A DNA stretch of 64,000 nt from Candidatus Kinetoplastibacterium crithidii (ex Angomonas deanei ATCC 30255) (GTDB taxonomy: Bacteria > Pseudomonadota > Gammaproteobacteria > Burkholderiales > Burkholderiaceae_B). Below are positions 11,701 to 20,797 of the stretch, one piece after another; position 1 is the first letter of the stretch, and each line of letters begins with the position of its first letter. The notes below the pieces were generated by a model, which was not told where the DNA came from, did no database searches, and worked only from the letters and a program-made list of their open reading frames with translations. The translations under genes and the position numbers were made by a program. The stretch is from positions 682,001 through 746,000 of the forward strand of contig NC_019815.1 of NCBI RefSeq assembly GCF_000319225.1, read 5' to 3'.

Positions 11701-12578
11701 TTTTGATAACTATGTTGGTTAAGTATTTCACGTGCTGCTTCAGCAAGTTCGCTAGCTGTCATTCCGATAGGTCCCTTGTGTATAGAAGCTAAATGTTCAG
11801 CAGCTTTGCCATGTAGCCATACAGCTCCAGAAATTGCTTGTTGTATATCATTAGACTGTCCTAAAAAACTTCCTATCATTCCAGCTAATACATCACCTGT
11901 ACCAGAAGATGCTAATCCTGGGTTACCACTAGTGTTAATTAATATATCTCCATTTGGGCTAGATATAATTGTTTCAAATCCTTTTAATACAGTCCATGAA
12001 TTGTATATTTTGCTAATTTTTTTAGCTGATTTTATTCTATTTGATTGGATTTCTTTCGTAGTGCATTTTAGTAGTCTAGCTGCTTCACTAGGATGTGGTG
12101 TCATAATTATAGTATTAGAAGAGTTTTTGTATATCGTATTTTGTTCAGAAATAATATTAAGGGCATCTGCGTCTAACACAATATTCTTATTTTCTATATA
12201 ACTTAGAGCTTTATGTAGAATATTATTAGAAATATTATTTTGCCCCATACCACATCCTATAATCCATGTGTCAATTTTTATTAAAAATTTTTTTAGTATT
12301 TGATTAGCAGTTTGCAACATAAGCTCTGGTTGAATTAAATCAACAGTGATAGGTATATTTTTTTGCGTAAAACCTATTAACACTTTACCTGATCCTATTT
12401 TTATGGCTGTTCGTGCAGCCAATAATACTGATCCTTCCATTCCACGGTTGCCTCCTATTATTGATATAGTTCCAAAATCTCCTTTATGGCTATTCTTTTC
12501 TCTTTTTTTAAATATGTTTTGTAGATTTTTCGGTTCTACATATTTAATAATTATTTCTTTAGAGGAAATATTACTCAT
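11697..12578 (-). CDS. nnrD: ADP-dependent NAD(P)H-hydrate dehydratase
   Basis: Repairs hydrated NADH/NADPH. The 293-residue ribokinase-like product has KGDFGTISIIGG near residues 32-43, LDADALN in the middle, TPHPSEAARLL, and the nucleotide/catalytic loop NPGLASSGTGDVLAG. The N-terminal epimerase domain (NnrE), fused to it in many bacteria, is absent; only the dehydratase remains. It is convergent with priA and shares four bases with its end. The start at 12578 is the first ATG; a long, poorly conserved leader of about 30 residues precedes the domain. Confidence 0.92.
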   Translation of the reverse strand: MSNISSKEIIIKYVEPKNLQNIFKKREKNSHKGDFGTISIIGGNRGMEGSVLLAARTAIKIGSGKVLIGFTQKNIPITVDLIQPELMLQTANQILKKFLIKIDTWIIGCGMGQNNISNNILHKALSYIENKNIVLDADALNIISEQNTIYKNSSNTIIMTPHPSEAARLLKCTTKEIQSNRIKSAKKISKIYNSWTVLKGFETIISSPNGDILINTSGNPGLASSGTGDVLAGMIGSFLGQSNDIQQAISGAVWLHGKAAEHLASIHKGPIGMTASELAEAAREILNQHSYQN

Positions 12579-12608
12579 AATAGTGCTAATATATAAATAT
12601 CTTTAAAA

Positions 12609-12683
12609 GCATCCGTAGTTCAAAGGATAGAATGAGGGCCTCCGAAGCTCTTGATACAGGTTCAATTCCTGTCGGATGCGCCA
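12609..12683 (+). tRNA. tRNA-Arg (anticodon CCG)
   Basis: 75-nt cloverleaf including an encoded CCA. The acceptor stem GCATCCG/CGGATGC pairs fully and the discriminator is G. The anticodon stem AGGGC/GCTCT encloses the loop CTCCGAA, giving CCG. It lies between nnrD and gshA. Confidence 0.95.
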
Positions 12684-12706
12684 TATTATTTAGAATATGA
12701 TTATAT

Positions 12707-14293
12707 CTAGTAAAGTTCCAAGCTATTTAATATATAATTTTCGAGACTGCCAGATTCATTTTTCTCTATATTTTCTTGTAATTTAATTGAGTCCGCAGAA
12801 TGATTCTGGTATTCAGTCAGAGTTTCTTTGCTTATCTTGTGTTTCATTATATTCTCGTAATGTTGCTTGCTTTTATCAAGAGTATATTCATGTAAGTTTT
12901 TCCTATTTTTCTGCATTTGATTTAACATATCGAAAGAAGGAGTCAGTTCTACATTATTAACTTTTTTAAGCTGTGTTTGTAGGGCTTTGCTATGTAATTC
13001 ACCAGGATTGTCTTTATCCAGTAGCTCAGCATAAGGTTTTATTTTATCTATTATTTCATTTCCCCATTCTACCAAGGAAATACTTCTCTTATTATTTAAT
13101 AAGAGTTTAGGTTTTCTGCCATGTGTAGATACTTTTATAAAGTTATCATAATAATGTTTGCAGTCTGCATTTTCATGAAAAAGCGGGCTTTCATCTACAG
13201 CACAAAATAATAAAAAAGCATCTAGGAACAAACAAGTATCCTTTGATATGCCTATGCTGGCATTAGGATCTATATCAAGACATCTAATCTCTACATATTC
13301 TATGCCTCTTTTTTTTAGTGCATTTATTGGTCTTTCGCCATTTTTGACAGTACATTTTGGTCTTATGCTGGAATAATACTCATTTTCTATTTGTAAAATA
13401 TTAGTATTTAACTGTAGCCATTCGTTGTTTTGATATGTTCCTATTAATTCATATTCTGGCCAAGATGTCTTTAAACCCCAAGTGATTTTTTCAATAAACG
13501 CATCTAGGTCGTTATAACATATTTTTAATTGTTCTTGTACCTTACTTTGATAACCTATATCACTCATTCTTAAACTTGTTGCATATGGCATATATAGTGT
13601 TTCATTATCAAGAACATCTAATTTGCAAGTATGATTTGGTTTAAAAAATGTTTTTGATATTGCTGGTGATGATCCGAATAGATACAGTATTAACCAAGAG
13701 TACCTTATAAAATTTCTTATTAAAGAAGAGTAACTATGTGATTTAAGAGAACTTGTAATTGCTCTAGAATCATCATATATGGCTTTCCAAACATCATCAC
13801 TAATTGAAAAGTTGTAGTGCAAACCAGATATACATTGCATCGTTTTTCCATAGCGATGAGCTAGACCTTTTCGGTAAATATGTTTTAATAGGCCAGCATT
13901 CGATTTTCCATAGAAGGCTATAGGTATATCTTCTTCATTTGGCATTAGCAATGGTGGCATTGAATTATGCCATAGTCTTTCTTCTTCCATTGCTTCATAT
14001 ACAAAACGATGTGTATCTAATAATTCTTTTATGAGTGAATCTATATTATTATGTGTGCCAGTAATAAGTTCTAATAAAGATTCAGAATAGTCAGTAGTTA
14101 TTTTATCATTTGTAAGAGGAGAACCTAATTTTTCAGGGTGCTTTTTACAAGATAACTTGCCACTATTATCTACACGCAATCCTTCTCGTTCAATACCTCG
14201 TAGTATCTTATTTGAAATATTAGATTGTGTGGTAAGTCTATCTAGCTTATTTAAAAGTGCCTCTTTAAAATATATATTTCTTGAATTATGCAT
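12707..14293 (-). CDS. gshA: glutamate-cysteine ligase
   Basis: First step of glutathione synthesis: joins glutamate and cysteine using ATP. The 528-residue product is of the proteobacterial GshA type (E. coli 518 residues). It has GIEREGLRVDNSGKL near residues 32-46, then LTNDKITTDYSESLLELITG near 61-80, and the later LGMSDIGYQS-like segment (here LRMSDIGYQSK). The ATG at 14293 gives a normal N-terminus. gshB is not in this window. The 3' end is 23 bp from the tRNA-Arg gene on the opposite strand. Confidence 0.96.
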   Translation of the reverse strand: MHNSRNIYFKEALLNKLDRLTTQSNISNKILRGIEREGLRVDNSGKLSCKKHPEKLGSPLTNDKITTDYSESLLELITGTHNNIDSLIKELLDTHRFVYEAMEEERLWHNSMPPLLMPNEEDIPIAFYGKSNAGLLKHIYRKGLAHRYGKTMQCISGLHYNFSISDDVWKAIYDDSRAITSSLKSHSYSSLIRNFIRYSWLILYLFGSSPAISKTFFKPNHTCKLDVLDNETLYMPYATSLRMSDIGYQSKVQEQLKICYNDLDAFIEKITWGLKTSWPEYELIGTYQNNEWLQLNTNILQIENEYYSSIRPKCTVKNGERPINALKKRGIEYVEIRCLDIDPNASIGISKDTCLFLDAFLLFCAVDESPLFHENADCKHYYDNFIKVSTHGRKPKLLLNNKRSISLVEWGNEIIDKIKPYAELLDKDNPGELHSKALQTQLKKVNNVELTPSFDMLNQMQKNRKNLHEYTLDKSKQHYENIMKHKISKETLTEYQNHSADSIKLQENIEKNESGSLENYILNSLELY

Positions 14294-14729
14294 TATGAGA
14301 TTGTTTTCTTACAATATATTCGATGTTGATTGACTTTATGAAACTAAATAATAAAGATAATAATCTTATAATTTTATTATCGCATAATATAATATGCATG
14401 TATATTTTTCATAGCACTATTTGTAAGTACTAGCATGAATTTTGATTCTATTGCGGTGTATAAATTATTTTTAGTGATATTTTTTATTGCTACTAATGGT
14501 GAATTTTAAAGCTTTTGATACAAAATATTGTATTAATAAATCAGTGGTAATAATAGTTTTATTCTAGGTTTTAAATAGATATTTTAGTCTAGATTGTTTT
14601 CGCAATATTTGATTAGATTTTATGTTGTATAATGAATTTTAATTTTTTATATGTTTTTATCTTATAAAGTAACACATAGTATTTAATTATAATAATGAAG
14701 TTCCTTGTTTTGGGTTTTTAGGATGTTTT
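14294..14729. other. 436-bp intergenic stretch, no gene recognised
   Basis: Divergent spacer between gshA and the Tim44-like gene. It is very AT-rich with stops in all frames; I see no tRNA, structured RNA or gene remnant. A TATAAT at 14628-14633 could be a -10 element for the gene at 14730, but no -35 is placed well. Confidence 0.6.
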
Positions 14730-15611
14730 ATGTATAGACTATATTTAAATAGATTTATGTTGGTAATTATTATTAGTTTTTCGATTCTCTCAATTTCCTT
14801 TAATGCTGATGCAAGACGTATAGGTAATGGAGGATCTTATGGTAAGCAATTTTCAAATATTAGTAAAATACGTAATAATACTTATTACTCTAATAAATCA
14901 AACCATCATAATAAATCTTCAGTAAAAAAAGAAGTAATAAATAAAAAAGATAGAGGTATATTAGGTGCTATTTTAAGTGGTTTATGGCTAGCTGCTATTT
15001 TTTCATTTTTTGGTATGAACAATTTATTTTTTGCTGCTTTTACTAACTTATTGATTTGGATGTTGGCTATAGGGATTGTAATATACGTTATTAGAAAGTA
15101 TTTTTTTTCAAAATTTTTGGTAAATCAAGTGGTAGCAGATACGAATTTTACAGTAGATAGATATCACCACAATTATGGGAAAATAGATAGTAAAGACATA
15201 TCGGAAGCTAGGGTTATTTCTGATGATTTTTATGATGTCACAAAGAGTAATATTGAGTTTAACAAAGATCGTTTCTTAAATGAAGCAAAGAGAATTTTTA
15301 TTTATATTCAAGAAATATGGAATAAAAGAGATCAGAATAATTTAAAAGAATATTTAACAAAGGAATTGTTATTAGAACTTCAGAATCAATTTGATACTCA
15401 GCCAGAAGTTATTGTTAAAGTTTTAGAAGTAGAAGCTAAATTTTTATCAATGAATAAATTGGATGATTGTTATTTAGCTAGTATTTGTTTTTCTGGTTAT
15501 ATAGAGTATTGCAATGATTTGAATCTTTTATATTTTGAGGAAATATGGAGTTTTCAGAAATATGACAGCACAGGATGGTTATTAGCAGGAATTCAACAAA
15601 AAAACATATAA
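14730..15611 (+). CDS. Tim44-like domain membrane protein
   Basis: The 293-residue product starts with a signal peptide or anchor (hydrophobic about residues 8-24, then NADA before RRIGNGGSYG). It has a basic Asn/Ser/Lys-rich linker, two hydrophobic segments (about 76-94 and 97-121), and a C-terminal Tim44-like domain (about 170-290) seen in many proteobacterial proteins of unknown role. The fold is related to mitochondrial Tim44, and the glycine-rich start after the signal (GNGGSYGKQ) is typical of these proteins. It stands alone, convergent with thiD. The family is recognised from overall architecture; function is unknown. Confidence 0.75.
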   Translation: MYRLYLNRFMLVIIISFSILSISFNADARRIGNGGSYGKQFSNISKIRNNTYYSNKSNHHNKSSVKKEVINKKDRGILGAILSGLWLAAIFSFFGMNNLFFAAFTNLLIWMLAIGIVIYVIRKYFFSKFLVNQVVADTNFTVDRYHHNYGKIDSKDISEARVISDDFYDVTKSNIEFNKDRFLNEAKRIFIYIQEIWNKRDQNNLKEYLTKELLLELQNQFDTQPEVIVKVLEVEAKFLSMNKLDDCYLASICFSGYIEYCNDLNLLYFEEIWSFQKYDSTGWLLAGIQQKNI

Positions 15612-15637
15612 TTATTTTAATCAAATTTGTTTGATAA

Positions 15638-16471
15638 TTAGAACCATTTGTGGAAGTGATGTAATGGACCATAACCTTGACCGACTTGTAGTCTATTTGA
15701 AGCTTTAATAGAGTTAGTCAGAAATAATTTAGCTTTTTCAGCTGCTGATAATACGCTTTCTCCTTGAGCTATGAAAGCTGTTAAAGCGGCTGATAAGGTG
15801 CAGCCGGTACCATGTGTGTTATTAGTATGTATTTTTTTTCCAGGTATTTCGACAATGTTTTCACCATTAAAGATCATATCAACCATCTCATTTCCTGGTA
15901 AATGACCTCCCTTAAGAATTACCCATTTGTTATTTGTATTAGAATTATTATTAATCATTTTATTATATAATTTTTTTATAGTAATTCTCATATCAGCTAA
16001 GTTTTCTGCTGGCGGTTCTCCAATAATTATTGCTGCTTCAGGTATATTAGGAGTTATCACAGTAGATAACGGTAACAATTGATCTACTAGGGTTTTTGTA
16101 GCATTGGATTTTAGTAAGTAATCGCCATGTTTAGATATCATTACTGGATCTAATATTATGTGGGCAGGGCTCCATTTTATCAGACTTTCTTTTACAGCTA
16201 AGGCAATCTCAGAGTTTCCAAGCATTCCTATTTTAACAGCATTGATGTTGACATCTTGAAAAATAGTATCAATTTGTTTGGAAATAAAGTTTATAGGCAT
16301 ATATGATATTTCATGTACACCAGATGTATTTTGTGCTGTAACTGCAGTTATTACAGCGCAGGCATAGACATTTAGAGCACTCATGGTCTTTACATCTGCT
16401 AGAGTACCAGCTCCTGCAGATGTATCAAACCCTGCTATACTTAGAGTATTAACTATATTTATCTTGTTCAT
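15638..16471 (-). CDS. thiD: hydroxymethylpyrimidine/phosphomethylpyrimidine kinase
   Basis: Phosphorylates HMP and HMP-P to make the pyrimidine half of thiamine. The 277-residue ribokinase-fold product has SIAGFDTSAGAGTLADVKT (residues 11-29, usually SIAGSDSGGGAGIQAD), VITAVTAQNTSGV, LDPVMISKHGD, and the catalytic GTGCTLSAALTAF. It lies 5 bp after thiG on the same strand, so the two are probably co-transcribed. It is convergent with the Tim44-like gene. No TPP riboswitch is visible upstream of the pair. Confidence 0.95.
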   Translation of the reverse strand: MNKINIVNTLSIAGFDTSAGAGTLADVKTMSALNVYACAVITAVTAQNTSGVHEISYMPINFISKQIDTIFQDVNINAVKIGMLGNSEIALAVKESLIKWSPAHIILDPVMISKHGDYLLKSNATKTLVDQLLPLSTVITPNIPEAAIIIGEPPAENLADMRITIKKLYNKMINNNSNTNNKWVILKGGHLPGNEMVDMIFNGENIVEIPGKKIHTNNTHGTGCTLSAALTAFIAQGESVLSAAEKAKLFLTNSIKASNRLQVGQGYGPLHHFHKWF

Positions 16472-16476
16472 TCAAG

Positions 16477-17280
16477 TTAGTTGTTTTTACTAGTATGAAT
16501 TAATCCTTCGCGAGGAGAGCTGGGAGAACTTTCATACGTTTTTTTAGGCATACGTTTTGCTAGGAAAGCTTCTCTACCAGATTCTACTGATTTTTTCATT
16601 GCGCTAGCCATCAAAACAGGATTACCAGCACATGCTATAGCAGTATTCATTAATACTCCATCACATCCCAACTCCATAGCAATAGATGCATCTGAAGCTG
16701 TTCCAACTCCAGCATCTACTAATACTGGTATTTTGACATTATCAATAACTAATTTTAAATTCCATGGATTTAGTATTCCCATTCCAGATCCTATAAGGGA
16801 CGCTAGTGGCATGACTGCAACAACACCTATATCTTCTAAAATTCGACATTGTATTGGATCATCAGTGCAGTATGCCATTACTTGAAATCCTTCCTTGACT
16901 AAAATTTCAGCAGCCTTAATTGTTTCAGGCATATTTGGGAATAATGTTTTTTCATTTCCTAGCACTTCTAGTTTTACTAGGTTGTGACCATTAAGTAATT
17001 CCCTAGCTAATCTCAAGGTTCTAATTGCATCTTCTGAGTTATAACATCCTGCTGTGTTAGGTAATAATGTAAATTCAGATGTAGGTATGAAATCTAATAG
17101 ATTAGGAGATTCTTTATTTTGACCAATATTAGTTCTTCTAATTGCTACAGTTACAATTTCAGCCCCACTTGCGATTATTGCTTGTTTAGTTTGTTCAAAA
17201 TCTTTATATTTACCAGTACCTACAAGTAGTCTAGATGTGAATTTTCTATCAGCAATATAGAAGATATCTTTATGATTCAT
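16477..17280 (-). CDS. thiG: thiazole synthase
   Basis: Builds the thiazole phosphate half of thiamine from deoxyxylulose phosphate, ThiS-thiocarboxylate and an imine donor. The 267-residue TIM-barrel product has [13 protein letters not shown] near residues 18-30, and the Schiff-base lysine lies in [37 protein letters not shown] marks the phosphate site. The partner ThiS is at 37211-37411, far away. First gene of a thiG-thiD pair. Confidence 0.96.
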   Translation of the reverse strand: MNHKDIFYIADRKFTSRLLVGTGKYKDFEQTKQAIIASGAEIVTVAIRRTNIGQNKESPNLLDFIPTSEFTLLPNTAGCYNSEDAIRTLRLARELLNGHNLVKLEVLGNEKTLFPNMPETIKAAEILVKEGFQVMAYCTDDPIQCRILEDIGVVAVMPLASLIGSGMGILNPWNLKLVIDNVKIPVLVDAGVGTASDASIAMELGCDGVLMNTAIACAGNPVLMASAMKKSVESGREAFLAKRMPKKTYESSPSSPREGLIHTSKNN

Positions 17281-17540
17281 ATTAATTTCCAGAATTTATG
17301 CATTAATAAGGTTATATAGTTTATTGGATGATTTATAATAGCTCATTATAAGATTCCTATGCTATTGATGATTTAGACTACCAATATTTTCATATAACAA
17401 ATTTATTTACAAGATTACTATAATGTTACACCTATTTGTGATATATGTGAATTGCTCTTTAGTTTAATGAAGTTACTTTATTTTATTATTTGTCGTTATT
17501 TAGAGGTCATATTTTATAGATTAGGAGGAGTATTTATTTT

Positions 17541-18143
17541 GTGTTTAAAATTGGTCTAACTGGTGGTATTGGGTCTGGTAAAACTCTCGTTTCTAATTAT
17601 TTAAAACAAATGGGGGTTTTTATTATAGATACCGATGAAATAGCTAGAGACTTAACGAGTGTTGATGGTAAGGCTATTCAATGTATTAGGACAGCATTCG
17701 GTTCTGAAGCTATAGATGATAAAGGTTCTTTAAATAGAATATGGATGAGGAATAGGATTTTCTTAGATTATTCAGAAAAAATAAAACTTGAGAATATTTT
17801 ACATCCTTTAATTATGGAGTATGCTTTTATACAAGCAGCCAACTTTTATGGAAGTTATGTGGTTTTTGTTGTTCCTTTATTAACTGAATCAAAAGACTGG
17901 ATGAATAAGGTTGATCGTATATGTGTGGTTGATTGCAATATTTGTGATCAAATAAAACGGGTTAAAGACCGTGACTTTATTAAAGTAGATTTAATTATGA
18001 AGATAATTCAATCTCAGTCAACTAGGTCTATGCGTTTAAAGTATGCAGATGATGTCATTTATAATGGCAATGATGTTTCTGCTGATGAGTTATATAGGCA
18101 GGTTGTAATTAAACATAAAAATTGGTGTTTATTGTCCCAATAA
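17541..18143 (+). CDS. coaE: dephospho-CoA kinase
   Basis: Last step of coenzyme A synthesis. The 200-residue P-loop kinase has GGIGSGKT at residues 8-15, DTDEIARDL, and the lid region with RVKDRD. The start is GTG at 17541, preceded by a strong AGGAGGAG-like site (17522-17530), so it is well supported. It is followed by zapD as in many proteobacteria. The other late CoA gene of this window, coaD, is at 59315. Confidence 0.96.
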   Translation: MFKIGLTGGIGSGKTLVSNYLKQMGVFIIDTDEIARDLTSVDGKAIQCIRTAFGSEAIDDKGSLNRIWMRNRIFLDYSEKIKLENILHPLIMEYAFIQAANFYGSYVVFVVPLLTESKDWMNKVDRICVVDCNICDQIKRVKDRDFIKVDLIMKIIQSQSTRSMRLKYADDVIYNGNDVSADELYRQVVIKHKNWCLLSQ

Positions 18144-18199
18144 TGTTCGGTGTTTTTATTGTAAGAAATTTTAACTTTATAATTGGATTTTTATATAAC

Positions 18200-18949
18200 G
18201 TGATTTTTTTTGAACATCCTTTTAATGAGCATATTCGAGCATATTTGCGCTTGGAATATTTGTTTGATAGATTGCTTTTTGCGATAAATAGTAATGATAT
18301 TAGATTGCATCAATTAGCAGTATCTTCATTTTTTGATATCATTGATCTTATTGAACGGTCAGATGTTAAAGGGGCCGTTTTACAAGATTTAGAGAAACAA
18401 CGCTTATCTCTTTTGCGTTTTCGTGAACATAATGCAGTTAATCAAAAAGCCCTAGAAGATGCACTGACTGAGATAGAAAATATTAGTTCTAGATTAGCGA
18501 CATCAGGTAGACCTGGTAACATTTTGAGAGATAATGAATGGTTAAATAGTGTGAGAAGTAAACTTCTGGTTTATGGATGTGCAGCACAGTCTGATATGCC
18601 TTCATATCACTTTTGGCAACATAAACCAGATGAAGAAAGAAAACATGATTTGTTGTCTTGGTTCTCTCATATTAGTCCTTTATTTGATGCTTTAAAAATA
18701 GTTCTTGATTTGTTAAGAGAGTCAGGAGAGTTTTCAGAATGTTTGGCTGAAAAGGAAGGATATCGACAAATGTTAGGTGGGAAAATTTATCAGCTATTAA
18801 GAGTTGGTATTGATAAAAGGTCTGGGGTTTTTCCAGAAATAAGTGCTAATAAACATATGATTTGGATAAGATTTTCTCTTCAAGATGCAAATTTTAAATC
18901 TAAGTATGTGAAAGAAAATATTTTATTTGAAATGGCTTTATGTAAATAG
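18200..18949 (+). CDS. zapD: cell division protein ZapD
   Basis: ZapD bundles FtsZ filaments at the division site. The conserved start is FFEHPFNEHIRAYLRLEYLFDRL, so I place the start at GTG 18200 rather than at the longer in-frame TTG 18122, which would overlap coaE and add 26 non-conserved hydrophobic residues. This gives 249 residues (E. coli 247). The codons after GTG form a T8 tract (18204-18211). The order coaE-zapD is conserved in beta- and gammaproteobacteria. The small gene yacG, which usually follows, is missing; only 8 bp separate zapD from the convergent Nudix gene. Confidence 0.92.
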   Translation: MIFFEHPFNEHIRAYLRLEYLFDRLLFAINSNDIRLHQLAVSSFFDIIDLIERSDVKGAVLQDLEKQRLSLLRFREHNAVNQKALEDALTEIENISSRLATSGRPGNILRDNEWLNSVRSKLLVYGCAAQSDMPSYHFWQHKPDEERKHDLLSWFSHISPLFDALKIVLDLLRESGEFSECLAEKEGYRQMLGGKIYQLLRVGIDKRSGVFPEISANKHMIWIRFSLQDANFKSKYVKENILFEMALCK

Positions 18950-18957
18950 ATTATTTT

Positions 18958-19929
18958 TTATATAAAAGACCTGATTCCTGCTATTCCATGAGCTCCATGT
19001 TGGTATGCTAGTTCTCTACACTTTTCTGATTGACCACCTAGAGAAAATACTGGTAATTTTGCTTCTTTAACTAATTTTTGAAAGTTACTCCATCCCATTC
19101 CTAATTCACCAGGGTGTGTTAGTGTATTATTTACGGGACCAAGGACAGCAAAATCTGCGTTCAACTTATTAAAAGCAAATTCTAAATCATTGCTATTATG
19201 TGTTGATACAGCAGTTAAGAAATTAGATCTGTTTTTATTAGATTTATAGTGGAAACTCTCCATATCTGTGGAGCGTAAATGTAATCCATTTGCTTCTCTC
19301 CACCATGATTCTGGATGGGAGCTGTTTATTAATAACCTTGCATTGTGTTTTTTACACATATCTAACACTAAATTCATTGCTTTGTATAAAGATTTTGATG
19401 ATATTCCATCTGGCCAATCTGGTTCTCTAAATTGAATAAGAGATAGACCTTTACTAAGAGCCTGATCTAGTCTAATTAAGAATGATTCAATGTTTTTTTC
19501 ATTCTGAATTGAAGTTATTCCATATGTATTGGGTATTTTGAGCCATCTTATTGGGTAGAAAGTACTTGGAAGTAAATTATCAATTTTGTTGATTTGATTT
19601 ATATTTACCCATTGTAGATTTTGTTTTTCTTTTCCATATATATTTCCTTGCCACTGGATTACTCTGTAAAATAATAAGTGATATTTTATATTTTGTTTAT
19701 AGAAGATATGATTTACCCATGGATAAGCTTTTATTATATCTATATCTAACTCTTCTTTAAGTTCCCTATTTAAGGTATCATTTGGTAACTCATTTTTTTC
19801 CACTTTCCCGCCAGGGAACCCCCAATAGAATGGATATGATTCATTCTTAGGTCGTTGTTCTAGCAAAATTTCATTATTTTCATTTAATATGATTCCTATA
19901 GATACTTTTATAGTTATATTATTTGCCAT
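18958..19929 (-). CDS. Nudix hydrolase (MutT type) fused to a ThiE-like domain
   Basis: The N-terminal half (residues 1-130) is a MutT-like Nudix domain. The Nudix box is at about 41-63: Gly41, Glu47 and the RELKEEL core are present, but Asp replaces the usual Gly near its end. Members act on 8-oxo-dGTP. The C-terminal half (about 145-323) is a TIM-barrel ThiE-like domain with LIQFREPD, GLHLRS, FAVLGPV and SLGGQ. The lysine of the ThiE QxRxK motif is replaced by Pro, ND by NS and TK by TH, so thiamine phosphate synthase activity is doubtful. Such fusions are common in betaproteobacteria. Start chosen at ATG 19929 (MANNITIKV), overlapping the upstream ATPase by 11 bp; the upstream ATG at 19953 would overlap more and adds unconserved residues. 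Confidence 0.88.
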   Translation of the reverse strand: MANNITIKVSIGIILNENNEILLEQRPKNESYPFYWGFPGGKVEKNELPNDTLNRELKEELDIDIIKAYPWVNHIFYKQNIKYHLLFYRVIQWQGNIYGKEKQNLQWVNINQINKIDNLLPSTFYPIRWLKIPNTYGITSIQNEKNIESFLIRLDQALSKGLSLIQFREPDWPDGISSKSLYKAMNLVLDMCKKHNARLLINSSHPESWWREANGLHLRSTDMESFHYKSNKNRSNFLTAVSTHNSNDLEFAFNKLNADFAVLGPVNNTLTHPGELGMGWSNFQKLVKEAKLPVFSLGGQSEKCRELAYQHGAHGIAGIRSFI

Positions 19930-20788
19930 TTTTTGATACCCAATGACGTGCAAATTGGTTTGCTATTCTTCCAGAACGCGATCCTCTTTCTAATGCCCAT
20001 TGTAAGGCTTCTAAACGAAATGCATTTTGTTCTATTTTTTGTGTTCCAATTTTGTTTATCCAATATTGAACTATATCTAAGTAGGTATCTTGAGTGAAAT
20101 TATAGAATGAGATCCAAATTCCAAATCTTTCAGAAAGAGATGTTTTTTCTTCTATAGTTTCTCCAGGATGAATTTCTCCATTAATATCATGAGTGTTTTG
20201 TAAATTTTCTTTAAAATATTCAGGAATTAAATGTCTTCTATTTGAAGTGGCATATATTAGGATATTATTTCCAGTAGATAAAATTGATCCGTCTAGAAAT
20301 GATTTAAGTGCTTTGTACCCAATTTCTCCTTCTTCAAAAGATAGGTCATCACAAAAAATAATAAATTTTTCTGGTCTGTTATTTAATATTTCTACTACAT
20401 CAAATAGGTCTCCTAAATCTGATTTGTCAATTTCAACTAATCTTAAATTTTTTTTGCTATATTTGTCGAGCATTGATCGAACTAATGAACTTTTTCCTGT
20501 TCCTCGAGCTCCTGTCATCAATACATTGTTAGCAGGACGACCATTTACAAATTGATAAGTATTATCATCTATAATATTTTTTTGTCTTTCTATATGAGAT
20601 AAATCATCTAGGCTTATTTTTGAAAAATTACATATAGAGTGCAAATAGCCTTTAGGACCTAATTTTCTCCATTTAAATGCAATAGCATTCCAATCTACTT
20701 CTTTTGGTACAGGAGGAAGCCAATTATGGATTTGAAGTAGTACTTTTTCAGCTAAAGAATATAATTCATTAATGTTATTAGTTTTCAT
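19919..20788 (-). CDS. AAA-type ATP-binding protein (DUF815 family)
   Basis: The 289-residue product has Walker A GARGTGKSSL (about residues 93-102) and Walker B FIIFCDDLSFEEGE (about 143-156). A C-terminal arginine-rich part contains RGSRSGRIANQFARHW. This is the DUF815 family of ATPases, widespread in proteobacteria, with no firmly known function; one idea from the fold is DnaA/ClpX-like remodelling. It lies 9 bp after argJ and overlaps the Nudix gene, so argJ-ATPase-Nudix is probably one transcript. Length is normal. Confidence 0.85.
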   Translation of the reverse strand: MKTNNINELYSLAEKVLLQIHNWLPPVPKEVDWNAIAFKWRKLGPKGYLHSICNFSKISLDDLSHIERQKNIIDDNTYQFVNGRPANNVLMTGARGTGKSSLVRSMLDKYSKKNLRLVEIDKSDLGDLFDVVEILNNRPEKFIIFCDDLSFEEGEIGYKALKSFLDGSILSTGNNILIYATSNRRHLIPEYFKENLQNTHDINGEIHPGETIEEKTSLSERFGIWISFYNFTQDTYLDIVQYWINKIGTQKIEQNAFRLEALQWALERGSRSGRIANQFARHWVSKNGK

Positions 20789-20797
20789 ATTTTCTCG

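Noticed and set aside
12346-12606. Plus-strand open frame opposite nnrD
   Set aside because: It is a shadow of the conserved minus-strand gene: no family motifs, no ribosome site, and overlap over most of its length.
17281-17540. TPP riboswitch upstream of thiG-thiD
   Set aside because: Read on the minus strand, the leader has no CTGAGA-type or other conserved THI-element core. Only a thin AT-rich spacer is present.
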